Shown: in pieces, positions 51,960-60,310 of the stretch | Layout of the letters: the number at the start of each line of letters is the position of its first letter | Position numbering within the stretch: the stretch's first letter is position 1 | Source of the DNA: an uncultured Collinsella sp. | Lineage (GTDB): Bacteria; Actinomycetota; Coriobacteriia; Coriobacteriales; Coriobacteriaceae | Direction of reading: 5' to 3' | Assembly (NCBI GenBank): GCA_934654835.1 | Contig: CAKUGY010000008.1 | Span: 1-64,000 of the forward strand | DNA: 64,000 bases | Made by a program: the position numbers and the translations under genes | The notes under the pieces: model-generated | Databases searched by the model: none | The model's input: the letters and a program-made list of their open reading frames with translations, nothing else | Told to the model about the DNA's origin: nothing

Positions 51960-53693
51960 CTATATCTCGCCGAGCATAATCCAGGCCGAGCTGTCCTGCG
52001 CGAGCTTGCCGTCTGCGAGCGGTGATGAGGTGAGCAGGACCTTGCCCGCCGGCAGCTCCACGGGCGCTGCACCGAAATTCGTCACACATGCCCAGCCATT
52101 GTCACGGCGATAGGCGATGACGCCGCCCTCGGCACCCTCGGCGCCGTCCGCAAGACCGGTGTGCCCGTCAAGATCGAGCCACGAAAGATCGTTAGCACAC
52201 CCGCGCAACTTGCGCCGCAGCCAAAGGGCGTCCCGATAGAGCGCGAGCATCGATGCCGGGTCCGCCTCTTCCCTATCGACAGCGTAGTCGGAAAACCACG
52301 CGGGCTGCGGCAGATGGGGTGCCGCATCGGCGCCCGCCGGCGAGAACCCAAACGATCCGCCCTGTGCGGGATCGTCCGCCGATGCCCATGGCAGGGGAAC
52401 ACGGCAGCCGTCGCGCCCCTTCTCACGTTTCGGTCCATGTGTATTGGTTGCACTGGGATCTTCGAGTGCAGACCACGGGATATCAGCCACCTCAAAAAGG
52501 CCGAGCTCCTCACCCTGGTACACGTATGCCGAGCCCGGAAGCGCCAGCTCGAGCAAAAGGGCCGCCCGTGCACGACGCTCGCCGAGCTCACGGTTCTCGT
52601 CATAAGACGACCCGTCACGCAAGAGCCAGTCGAGTGCGATCTGGTGGTAGCGCGTCGCCTTGATCTGCGGCAGGGCGTAACGCGTCGCCACGCGCGGCAC
52701 ATCGTGGTTGGAGAGCACCCAGGTCGAGGCGGAACCGGATTCGACGGCCGCCTTCAAGCCCCCCTCGATTGCGGCGTGCATGTCGTCATAGGTCCAAGTG
52801 GCCTTGGCGAACTCAAAGTTGAACGTCTGGCCGAGCTCGCTGGGGCGCGCGTAGAGATACTGGCGCTCGGGCAGCACCCATGCCTCGGCAACGGCGCTGC
52901 GTGGCGGATCATAGCGGTCGAACACGCGGCGCCACTCGCGATAGATCTCGTGGACCTCGTTGCGGTCCCACAGCGGATGGGTGCCGTCGTCAACCATGTC
53001 ATCGCCCTCGGCGAGATGCCACCGGTCAAGATCATCGCGGTCGAGGTCCTTGGCGAGACCGTGAGCTACATCGATACGGAAACCGTCGACGCCCCGATCG
53101 CTCCAAAACGCGAGGACGTCGCAAAAGAACGTGCGGACTTCGGGGCATGCCCAGTCAAAGTCAGGCTGCTCAGGGGTAAACATGTGCAGATACCACTGAC
53201 CGTCCGCAACACGCGTCCAGGCGGAACCACCAAAGTTGGCATTCCAATTGGTGGGAGGTAGCTCGCCATGCTCGCCGCGACCATCACGGAAGATATACCG
53301 GGCGCGCTCGGGCGATCCAGGGCCGGCGGCAAGAGCAGCTTTGAACCAGGGATGCTGATCGGATGAGTGGTTGGGCACGATGTCGACAATGACCTTGATG
53401 TCACGCGCATGGGCAGCGGCAACCATGTCATCGAAGTCGTCAAGCGATCCAAGACGCGGGTCGACATCGCAGTAGTCCGCCACATCATAGCCGCCGTCGA
53501 CGAGCGGCGACGGGTAGAACGGGCTCAGCCATATGGCCTCGATGCCCAGCCGCTCAAGATAGTCCATCTGCTGGGTAATGCCCGCGATATCACCCAGACC
53601 CGAACCGGTCGAATCCTTAAACGAGCGCGGGTAGATCTGATAGATCGCGGCATCGGACATCCACGAACGCGAAGAGGTTATTTCTGTAGCCAT
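51960..53693 (-). CDS. GH13 alpha-glucosidase (oligo-1,6-glucosidase-like)
   Basis: The 577-residue cytoplasmic glycoside hydrolase starts AAIYQIYPRSFKD. Its conserved regions are DIVPNHSSDQHPWF, GFRIDVAH (nucleophile Asp), AVAEAWVLPE (acid Glu) and LSNHDVPR (Asp). It should release glucose from alpha-1,4 or alpha-1,6 oligosaccharides. GGGAGA precedes the ATG. No sugar transporter lies beside it; it sits between tRNA genes. Confidence 0.92.
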   Translation of the reverse strand: MATEITSSRSWMSDAAIYQIYPRSFKDSTGSGLGDIAGITQQMDYLERLGIEAIWLSPFYPSPLVDGGYDVADYCDVDPRLGSLDDFDDMVAAAHARDIKVIVDIVPNHSSDQHPWFKAALAAGPGSPERARYIFRDGRGEHGELPPTNWNANFGGSAWTRVADGQWYLHMFTPEQPDFDWACPEVRTFFCDVLAFWSDRGVDGFRIDVAHGLAKDLDRDDLDRWHLAEGDDMVDDGTHPLWDRNEVHEIYREWRRVFDRYDPPRSAVAEAWVLPERQYLYARPSELGQTFNFEFAKATWTYDDMHAAIEGGLKAAVESGSASTWVLSNHDVPRVATRYALPQIKATRYHQIALDWLLRDGSSYDENRELGERRARAALLLELALPGSAYVYQGEELGLFEVADIPWSALEDPSATNTHGPKREKGRDGCRVPLPWASADDPAQGGSFGFSPAGADAAPHLPQPAWFSDYAVDREEADPASMLALYRDALWLRRKLRGCANDLSWLDLDGHTGLADGAEGAEGGVIAYRRDNGWACVTNFGAAPVELPAGKVLLTSSPLADGKLAQDSSAWIMLGEI

Positions 53694-53828
53694 GGGGCAT
53701 ATCTCCCTTGCAACGAGATTTAGATGCCCACGATGATACGCCCAAGGCAGACAGTCGCGGCAAACAACGCCCCACCCACGCCCAAAAAAGCTCGCTCCCT
53801 CTCGGGTTCGAGCCCATGTAATGGGTAC

Positions 53829-53860
53829 AAAAAAGCCCGGCTACCTTGGTAGTCGGGCTG
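53829..53860 (-). terminator. Terminator after tRNA-Gly copy 2
   Basis: GCCCGACTACC and GGTAGCCGGGC pair and are followed by TTTTTTG on the minus strand. Confidence 0.85.
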
Positions 53861-53867
53861 TTGCGTT

Positions 53868-53943
53868 TGGAGCGGACAACGGGGCTCGAACCCGCGACCC
53901 CAACCTTGGCAAGGTTGTGCTCTACCAACTGAGCCATGTCCGC
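53868..53943 (-). tRNA. tRNA-Gly(GCC), copy 2
   Basis: 76 bases, same sequence as copy 1, anticodon GCC, CCA encoded. Last gene of the Gly-Cys-Gly cluster. Confidence 0.95.
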
Positions 53944-53954
53944 ATATGTAAAAC

Positions 53955-53977
53955 AAAACGGGCGCCGGAGCGCCCGG
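53955..53977 (-). terminator. Terminator-like hairpin between tRNA-Cys and tRNA-Gly copy 2
   Basis: CGGGCGC-TCCG-GCGCCCG followed by TTTTGTTTT on the minus strand. Confidence 0.7.
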
Positions 53978-53985
53978 ATGTTGCC

Positions 53986-54059
53986 TGGAGGCGAAGCCCG
54001 GATTCGAACCGGGGGTAAAGGCTTTGCAGGCCTCTGCCTTACCACTTGGCCACTTCGCC
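53986..54059 (-). tRNA. tRNA-Cys(GCA)
   Basis: A 74-base cloverleaf with acceptor GGCGAAG/CTTCGCC, loop CTGCAAA (anticodon GCA), U as discriminator as expected for Cys, and CCA encoded. Confidence 0.95.
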
Positions 54060-54060
54060 G

Positions 54061-54084
54061 AAAAAGGACCGTCAAGAACGGTCC
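54061..54084 (-). terminator. Terminator-like hairpin between tRNA-Gly copy 3 and tRNA-Cys
   Basis: GGACCGT-TCTTG-ACGGTCC then TTTTT on the minus strand. Confidence 0.7.
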
Positions 54085-54094
54085 GGAAATGCAA

Positions 54095-54170
54095 TGGAGC
54101 GGACAACGGGGCTCGAACCCGCGACCCCAACCTTGGCAAGGTTGTGCTCTACCAACTGAGCCATGTCCGC
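54095..54170 (-). tRNA. tRNA-Gly(GCC), copy 3
   Basis: 76 bases, same sequence as copies 1 and 2, anticodon GCC, CCA encoded. First gene of the Gly-Cys-Gly cluster. Confidence 0.95.
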
Positions 54171-54182
54171 TTGCGGGTTATT

Positions 54183-54230
54183 AATTTACGCGAGTTGCCC
54201 AAAAGACGCAAGTACTTTTTTCAAAAAAGT
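54183..54230 (-). promoter_or_regulatory. tRNA cluster promoter with upstream dyad
   Basis: Minus strand: dyad ACTTTTTTGAAAAAAGT (54214-54230), TTGCGT (54206-54211), 17-base spacer, TAAATT (54183-54188). Confidence 0.75.
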
Positions 54231-54275
54231 TGCCCAAAGCAAGTTCACAGAGGTAAATAACGCCATGCCGCGACG

Positions 54276-55022
54276 CTAGGCACACGATTCCAACGCTCCG
54301 CTAAACAACTTCACCATCCGCACGCGCGTGCCGGCGCCGTCTGTACGACGAGCGACCTCCACGTTATCGACGAGCATGCGCATAAGCTTGATACCGCGTC
54401 CGCGCTCCTCGGATGTAACCGGTTCGCTTGCCCTGTCGATAGAATAGCCGGCACCCCGATCAAGCACCTCGATCACAACACGATCGCCATAGGCTTGAAC
54501 TGTCAGGATGCAGCCGATACCGCCCGCATGGTCATACGCGTTGCCCAAGGCCTCCCCCGATGCCAACGCAACGTCGTAGCGCTCGTCACGACGCAGAGGA
54601 AGCGATTCAAGCAACTCGGCAATGCGATGCCGGTAGTACGGAAGATTCTCGATACCCTGGCGCACCTCGACGCTCTTGCTCCAACGCGGCAACTCCCCCA
54701 CCGGAATGGCGGGAATCGACTCCCGCGCCGGGCCCGCAACATGAAGGATGTCGACAAGTCGGGCAATCTCCAAAAAGCGAACGACCTCATCGGATGCGTT
54801 AACGAGCGAAAGCAGCCCCTCTCGCCTCATGAGTTCACGGGCACGTGTGAGCAAAAACGCCAAACCTGTCGAATCGATAAAGCCCACAGCCTGGCAATTG
54901 ATGACAACGCGACGCACGCCGCGGTCGATCAAAGCATCTAACCGCCGGCGCAGCGCAGGCACCGTGGCGATGTCGATATCACCCGGTGGCGTCAAAACCG
55001 CTATGTCGTTCCACTCATTCAT
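54276..55022 (-). CDS. STAS domain fused to an RsbW/SpoIIAB-like kinase domain
   Basis: The 248-residue protein starts with a STAS (anti-sigma antagonist) domain: VLTPPGDIDIATVPALRRRL and GFIDSTGLAFL with the phosphorylatable Ser. From about residue 120 it continues as a GHKL ATPase: EALGNAYDHAGG (N box), LDRGAGYS (G1) and RGRGIKLMRMLVDNVE (G2). Antagonist and kinase are normally separate partners. The start is either ATG 55022 or an upstream TTG at 55040. It is downstream of, and probably cotranscribed with, the SpoIIE phosphatase. No sigma factor is nearby. Confidence 0.85.
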   Translation of the reverse strand: MNEWNDIAVLTPPGDIDIATVPALRRRLDALIDRGVRRVVINCQAVGFIDSTGLAFLLTRARELMRREGLLSLVNASDEVVRFLEIARLVDILHVAGPARESIPAIPVGELPRWSKSVEVRQGIENLPYYRHRIAELLESLPLRRDERYDVALASGEALGNAYDHAGGIGCILTVQAYGDRVVIEVLDRGAGYSIDRASEPVTSEERGRGIKLMRMLVDNVEVARRTDGAGTRVRMVKLFSGALESCA

Positions 55023-55100
55023 ACGACCATGGTTCCCCAAAAGAGCTCACTCGATGCACACATTTCTGCGGCCGCACGGATTCCGCCTGCCCAGCGTCGT

Positions 55101-57446
55101 CTATGACCGACCTCGCAGAAACTCAAGGGACACCAATGCGATGTCATCGTCTAACGCCGACTCGGTAAAGCGATCAAGCTCGCCCAAGACCTTACCGCAG
55201 ATTCCCGATACGCCTTCACCCGAAACGGAGAGCAGAAGATCGCGCAGGCGTTGCTCGCCAAAGAACGCCCCGGAGCGATCGCGCGCCTCAATCGTTCCAT
55301 CGGTATACATAAACAGCATGTCGCCAGGAGCGAACGTAAAGGCGCCCGTCTCGTACACCATGCTTTCAAAGGCACCGATCACGCCCGATTGGCACCCAAG
55401 GAGCTCCACTTCTCCCCCGCAGGTCCCACCGCCGCCAAGCGGTGTCGACGATGGCCTAATGACCATGGTGGGAGGATGCCCTGCCGAGCAATATGTAGCG
55501 CGACCCGCCTTAAGATCAATCTTGGCAATAAACGCCGTCACGAACGTCTCGACCCTCGAGAACCCCATAAGCATGCTGTTGAGGGAACGTGCCATGCGAG
55601 CAGGGCCCGCGCCTTCCCAGGCATAGGCCGTCAGGGCCGTCTTGACGAGTGCGGACATGGATGCCGCTTCGATACCCTTGCCGGACACATCGCCCAGAAT
55701 CATGACGGCGCAGTCGTCGGGAAGACGAACAAGCGTGTAGAAGTCGCCGCCGACCAACGCCGAATTCGTTGCCGATAGGTATACCGAATCGGTTGCGATA
55801 CCCGGAACGTCGCCGAGTGAATTTCTCATGCCAATCTGAAGTGTCTGGGCGATATGGCGCTCCTCGCGCTTTTGAGACTCACCCTCATAGATCAACTCAA
55901 AGTCGTGGGCCAAATGCACCATGTAATCGTATTCGAGGTCATCAATGGGCTCCTGACTGCCATCGCGGAGCAGCAAAGCGCGCGTCGTCGGCCCCTTGGC
56001 GACATCCGCGGGAACGATTGCATCGTTGCTTCGCTTGTCATCCGCCTCCGAACGATAGTGTCCCGCCTCGATTCCTGAGTCGACATAAAGTCCCTGACAC
56101 GGCAACCCGTGGGCCCGCAACCATGCACCCATAGGCGTGGACTCGTCTACACGCGTCAAACGCACGTGTTTAAGGTCGTCGGCACTCGCTCCACCAAGCA
56201 CCGACGCCTCGAATGCATCGGAAGTTGTGCCCAGGCGCGCAGCTGGCGCCGTAGTGGAAAAGAAGAGCGACTCCGGATCGCCCGGCAACGCCACACGACT
56301 ACCGCCCTCAAAATCGATGACGTAGGTTTCGAGGCCTGCATCGTACTCGACGGGGCAGAAATGGCAATTGAGCACGGCGCAGATTTCGGACGATACCGCG
56401 CGCGAGGCGGAAACTGGATCATCGAGATAGGTAAACAACTCGTCGCGCAGCACATTGAGCGAGCGGCCAAGCTCTGCCGTACGACGCGAACGCAGGCTCG
56501 ATGCCATACCGACCAGTTGAATGGAAAGATAATCACAGATGACCTCGAGCACGTTGACGTCATAGGCAAGCGGTGCCTGGGGGCGTTTCCAACCAACTTC
56601 CAGTACGCCAAGGACCTGCGTGCCGTAAAAAACGGGAAGGCAGATCTCGCTGCGGTATGGAGGCATGTCCTGAACGCGAAGTAGGTGCTTAGAGCGATTG
56701 TCCAGATCCATGAACATGCCTGAGGCGACCCGATCACCCTCAAGATCCTGCTGAATCGACAAGCGGCAAGCGCGCGATTCGCGAAGCACATACGTCGGTA
56801 TGCCCGCGCCATACGGCATGAACTCGGGTAGATAGCTATCCTGCAGTTCCTTGGATACGCCTCGGAGCTTAAACCCGCCGCTCTCAGAAAAATAGATAGC
56901 GGCGCCCGATGCATCGAGCGTTCCAACAAGCTGATTCAAAACGGTATCGAGCAGGCTGGGAAGCTCATCGGAGCCAACGGTGCTCATAATGACCGAAAGC
57001 GTGCCCGAGAGGCGCTTATTCGCCACTCTGAGCTCCGACAGCGCACGCTTAAGCTGACGATCGTGGGAATACTGCTCTTCGATGCTGTGAAGTGCCACAA
57101 GGACACGCGGCGCACGGCGTCCAAAGATGCGCGGAGGCGTGACGGAACCCGCGCGAACCAGGACAGGAATAAAGGAACCGTCGCTCAGTTTGAGCATCAG
57201 CTCGCTCTCGGAGCCATCGGTCTCAAACGGCAGACGATGTTCGGTCGCACGCTCAAAGGCAGATGAGTACAGCACGTCTTTAACGTCGCCATTGATGACG
57301 TCGGCGCGCTCCTCGCACATCAGATCGAGCAAGCGATTATTCACATGCAGAATGGTTCCGTCGAGTTCGCAGATGATGACAGCATCGCTCGTGATCTCGA
57401 CCAGTTGGGCAACGTCTGCCCACTCGTTGCGCTCAAGCGTTTCCAT
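55101..57446 (-). CDS. PAS-GAF-SpoIIE (PP2C) phosphatase, RsbU-like
   Basis: The 781-residue protein has an N-terminal PAS domain (EITSDAVIICELDGTILHVN), a GAF-like region around 150-320 (SEICLPVFYGTQVLGVLEVGW), and a C-terminal PP2C/SpoIIE phosphatase with VGGDFYTLVRLPDDCAVMIL, GDVSGKGIEAASMSALVKTA and CSAGHPPTMVIRPS metal-site motifs. It probably dephosphorylates a STAS protein in a partner switch, most simply the fusion encoded next. No membrane segment is seen, so the signal should be cytoplasmic. Confidence 0.9.
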   Translation of the reverse strand: METLERNEWADVAQLVEITSDAVIICELDGTILHVNNRLLDLMCEERADVINGDVKDVLYSSAFERATEHRLPFETDGSESELMLKLSDGSFIPVLVRAGSVTPPRIFGRRAPRVLVALHSIEEQYSHDRQLKRALSELRVANKRLSGTLSVIMSTVGSDELPSLLDTVLNQLVGTLDASGAAIYFSESGGFKLRGVSKELQDSYLPEFMPYGAGIPTYVLRESRACRLSIQQDLEGDRVASGMFMDLDNRSKHLLRVQDMPPYRSEICLPVFYGTQVLGVLEVGWKRPQAPLAYDVNVLEVICDYLSIQLVGMASSLRSRRTAELGRSLNVLRDELFTYLDDPVSASRAVSSEICAVLNCHFCPVEYDAGLETYVIDFEGGSRVALPGDPESLFFSTTAPAARLGTTSDAFEASVLGGASADDLKHVRLTRVDESTPMGAWLRAHGLPCQGLYVDSGIEAGHYRSEADDKRSNDAIVPADVAKGPTTRALLLRDGSQEPIDDLEYDYMVHLAHDFELIYEGESQKREERHIAQTLQIGMRNSLGDVPGIATDSVYLSATNSALVGGDFYTLVRLPDDCAVMILGDVSGKGIEAASMSALVKTALTAYAWEGAGPARMARSLNSMLMGFSRVETFVTAFIAKIDLKAGRATYCSAGHPPTMVIRPSSTPLGGGGTCGGEVELLGCQSGVIGAFESMVYETGAFTFAPGDMLFMYTDGTIEARDRSGAFFGEQRLRDLLLSVSGEGVSGICGKVLGELDRFTESALDDDIALVSLEFLRGRS

Positions 57447-57471
57447 CGTGAACCTCACCGTCTATCGGTAA

Positions 57472-57494
57472 CAAAAAAGCCTCCGAAGAGGCTT
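57472..57494 (-). terminator. Terminator after tRNA-Leu
   Basis: AAGCCTC-TTCG-GAGGCTT with a stable UUCG loop, followed by TTTT on the minus strand. Confidence 0.85.
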
Positions 57495-57505
57495 CTCAAA
57501 TGCGA

Positions 57506-57595
57506 TGGTGTCGGAGGCGGGACTTGAACCCGCATGACCAAAAAGCGGTCACTAGCACCTCAAGCTAGCGCGTCTGCCAATTCCGCCACTCCGAC
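57506..57595 (-). tRNA. tRNA-Leu(GAG)
   Basis: A 90-base class II tRNA with acceptor GTCGGAG/CTCCGAC, loop TTGAGGT (anticodon GAG), a long variable arm (GACCGC...GGTC) and CCA encoded. Confidence 0.95.
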
Positions 57596-57652
57596 ATGCT
57601 ATGTTGTTGATTCGCGGTTCGTTTTGTTGGACCCGCGCGTTCAACGAGGAAG

Positions 57653-57701
57653 ATAATAACCTATGATTCGAGAACTGTGCAAGCACTTTTTTGAAAAAAG
57701 T
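57653..57701 (-). promoter_or_regulatory. tRNA-Leu promoter with upstream dyad
   Basis: Minus strand: dyad ACTTTTTTCAAAAAAGT (57685-57701), TTGCAC (57677-57682), 18-base spacer, TATTAT (57653-57658). Confidence 0.7.
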
Positions 57702-57741
57702 TTACGAATTTGTAAATGCGCTGGTAGACGGTTATGTCCGA

Positions 57742-57862
57742 TCCTGAATCGGTGTTGCCTCCCGGCGCGTCCTCGGGCATGAGCGATATTTTGCAACGCA
57801 CTTCGTGCTGCAAAATATCGCTCCCCCTGCGGAATGCGCCGGGAGGCAACACCGATTCAGGA
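57742..57862. repeat. 121-bp nested palindrome
   Basis: Outer arms 57742-57768 and 57836-57862 are 27-bp perfect complements (starting TCCTGAATCGG). Inner arms 57781-57795 and 57809-57823 (GAGCGATATTTTGCA) pair perfectly over 15 bp around GCAC-TTCG-TGC. Such perfection suggests selection or recent origin. Confidence 0.9.
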
Positions 57863-58045
57863 CCTACAGGCACGTACTCCAAGTACGATTCTCAAACGTA
57901 TTCTGGGGCTGAATAGAAGTTTGTGGCTCGGCAAAGCCGAGCCCTTGTATAAGGAGGTCGGAGCTTAAGCTCCGGCCTCACTAAATTTCTCATTAGATTA
58001 AGTGAGCGATCGAGGAATCGCACTCCCCTCTGCAGCGGTAACGCA

Positions 58046-58172
58046 GGGTCCGCCCTGGAGTTAGTTTTCAGAACACTCCGCAGGACGCAAGAGACCCCCG
58101 CCGCACGAAGTGCGCAGCGGGGGTTTCTTGCATGTCCGAGGACGTTCTGAAAAGTAACTTCAGGGCGGGCCC
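58046..58172 (-). terminator. Long palindromic terminator of the opp operon
   Basis: GGGTCCGCCCTG...TTTTCAGAAC on the left mirrors GTTCTGAAAA...CAGGGCGGGCCC on the right, with a central ACCCCCGC/GCGGGGGT stem. It begins 17 bases after the oppF stop. Confidence 0.75.
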
Positions 58173-58188
58173 GGACGAGAACAACCGA

Positions 58189-59217
58189 CTACAGGTCGAT
58201 GTGAGATTCCTTGATCGGGAACGGCTCGGCGAAGTGGCAGGCGCAGCAGTGGCCCGGGGCAACTTCCTTAAACTCGGGAAGCCTCTCGGAGCAGATGCCC
58301 TGCGCGATCGGGCAGCGCGTGTGGAAACGGCAGCCGGTCGGCGGATCCAGCGGCGACGGCGGATCGCCGGCGAGGATGATGCGTTTACGGGTCTTCTGGA
58401 CATCCGGATCGGGCACCGGCACAGCAGACAGCAGCGACTGCGTGTACGGGTGATGCGGCTCGCTGTAGAGCGTCTTCCAGTCCGAGACCTCGACCATCTT
58501 GCCCAAGTACATAACGGCAACGCGGTCGGAGATGTGCTGCACGACAGAGAGGTCGTGAGCGATGAAGAGGTAAGCCGTACCAAACTTGTCCTGGAGCTCC
58601 TTCAGCAGGTTCAGAACCTGAGCCTGAATGGAAACGTCCAGAGCGGAGACCGGCTCGTCGCAGATAATCAGCTTGGGCTTCAGAGCGAACGCGCGGGCGA
58701 TACCGACACGCTGACGCTGACCGCCTGAGAACTCGTGCGGATAGCGGTTGATGTGCTCGGGGTTCAGACCGACGACGTCCAGCAACTCGCGGACGCGCTC
58801 GATGCGCTCCTCCTTGGTGCCCACGCCGTGAATGGTCATGGGCTCGGAGACGATCTCACCAATCGTCATACGAGGATTCAGCGAAGCATAGGGATCCTGG
58901 AAAATGAACTGCATCTCGCGGCGCATGTCCTTGATCTCATGCCTGCTCATCTCGGAAACGTCTTTGCCCTGGAAGAACACCTTGCCAGCCGTCGGCTTGG
59001 TGAGGCGCATGATGGTGCGGCCCGTCGTGGACTTACCGCAGCCGGACTCGCCGACCAGACCGAAGGTCTCACCCGGATAGATCTCAAACGAGATGTCGTT
59101 CACAGCAGAGACAACACGCTTGGAGAAGCGCTTGGCGAACATGCCGGACTCAGCGGGAAACTCCTTGGAAAGGTGCTCGACCTTCAGCAGCGGAGTACGC
59201 TCGTTGGTATCTGCCAT
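58189..59217 (-). CDS. oppF: Oligopeptide ABC transporter ATP-binding protein OppF
   Basis: The 342-residue ATPase has Walker A GESGCGKST, signature FSGGQRQRVGIARAF, Walker B LIICDEPVSALD, and the Cys-rich OPP C-terminal domain (CRFHTRCPIAQGICSER). It begins with the last base of the oppD stop (TAATG). Confidence 0.94.
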   Translation of the reverse strand: MADTNERTPLLKVEHLSKEFPAESGMFAKRFSKRVVSAVNDISFEIYPGETFGLVGESGCGKSTTGRTIMRLTKPTAGKVFFQGKDVSEMSRHEIKDMRREMQFIFQDPYASLNPRMTIGEIVSEPMTIHGVGTKEERIERVRELLDVVGLNPEHINRYPHEFSGGQRQRVGIARAFALKPKLIICDEPVSALDVSIQAQVLNLLKELQDKFGTAYLFIAHDLSVVQHISDRVAVMYLGKMVEVSDWKTLYSEPHHPYTQSLLSAVPVPDPDVQKTRKRIILAGDPPSPLDPPTGCRFHTRCPIAQGICSERLPEFKEVAPGHCCACHFAEPFPIKESHIDL

Positions 59218-60308
59218 TACGCCTCGCCTCCCTTCTTGGAATCCTTGCGCGTACGGGACGTCTCGGGTGCGTTCTTGAGGAACTCGGGGTCACCGGAGTA
59301 GTGGCACGCAGAGTAGTGACCAGACTCGGTGACAACACGCTCGGGGCGCTGCTTGCGGCACTTGTCCGTGGCATACGGGCAACGGGGCGAGAATACGCAG
59401 CCCTCGGGCAGGTTCATGAGCGAAGGCGGGTTGCCGTGAATCGGCGTAAGCGGCTTCTTCTCATCGATGGCCTGCTCCGGGATGGAGCGGATAAGACCCC
59501 AGGTGTAGGGATGACGGCTCTCGTAGAAGATCTCTTCGGCCGTGCCGAACTCAACAGGGCGACCGGCGTACATAACCATGATCTTATCGGCCATGTCGGC
59601 GACAACACCCAGGTCGTGGGTAATCATGATGATGGCGTTACCGTTCTTCTCCTGCATCTCCTGCATGAGCTCAATGATCTGAGCCTGGATGGTAACGTCC
59701 AGAGCGGTCGTGGGCTCGTCGGCAATCAGGATGTCGGGATCGCAGGCAAGGGCCATAGCAATCATGACGCGCTGACGCATACCACCGGAGAACTGGTGCG
59801 GATACTCATTGACGCGCTTCTCGGGCTCGGGGATACCCACGAGGTCCAGAAGCTCGGTGGCGCGCTTGAGCGCCTCCTGCTTGGAGTAGCCACGGTGCAG
59901 ACGAAGGCCCTCGCCCACCTGCTTGCCGATCTTGTAGACCGGGTTGAGGGAGGTCATAGGATCTTGGAAGATCATCGCGATATCGTTGCCGCGGATGTGC
60001 TGCATCTCTTCCTCGGACATCTCGAGGATGGAGCGACCGCGATAGCGAACGTCGCCGCCCTCGATCTTTCCCGGAGGCATCGAGATAAGGCCCATGATGG
60101 TCATGGCGGTCACGGACTTACCGGAACCGGACTCACCGACGACACCCAGGGTCTCGCCACGATCGAGCGTGTAGGACACACCGTCGACAGCGCGAACGAC
60201 GCCGTCCTCGGTATGGAAATACATCTTAAGGTCATCGACCTCGAGCAGATGCTGGCCCTCGGGAACCGGCTGGTCCTTCAGGTCCACATAGTTCTTGTTC
60301 TTCTTCAT
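59217..60308 (-). CDS. oppD: Oligopeptide ABC transporter ATP-binding protein OppD
   Basis: The 363-residue ATPase has Walker A GESGSGKSV, signature FSGGMRQRVMIAMAL, Walker B ILIADEPTTALD, and the C-terminal CVFSPRCPYATDKCRKQRP cluster. It pairs with OppF to power peptide import. Overlapping and 2-nt spacings show tight coupling with oppF and oppC. Confidence 0.95.
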   Translation of the reverse strand: MKKNKNYVDLKDQPVPEGQHLLEVDDLKMYFHTEDGVVRAVDGVSYTLDRGETLGVVGESGSGKSVTAMTIMGLISMPPGKIEGGDVRYRGRSILEMSEEEMQHIRGNDIAMIFQDPMTSLNPVYKIGKQVGEGLRLHRGYSKQEALKRATELLDLVGIPEPEKRVNEYPHQFSGGMRQRVMIAMALACDPDILIADEPTTALDVTIQAQIIELMQEMQEKNGNAIIMITHDLGVVADMADKIMVMYAGRPVEFGTAEEIFYESRHPYTWGLIRSIPEQAIDEKKPLTPIHGNPPSLMNLPEGCVFSPRCPYATDKCRKQRPERVVTESGHYSACHYSGDPEFLKNAPETSRTRKDSKKGGEA

Positions 60309-60310
60309 CC

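Larger units (their letters stand above)
57596..58188. other. 593-base intergenic region rich in palindromes
   Basis: It contains the tRNA-Leu promoter (57653-57701), a 121-base nested palindrome (57742-57862), two perfect or near-perfect short palindromes (57925-57943 and 57954-57979), and the 127-base opp terminator palindrome (58046-58172). I find no believable coding sequence. Confidence 0.75.

Noticed and set aside
57742..57862. Insertion sequence end or composite transposon
   Set aside because: No transposase frame and no flanking target duplication were found.
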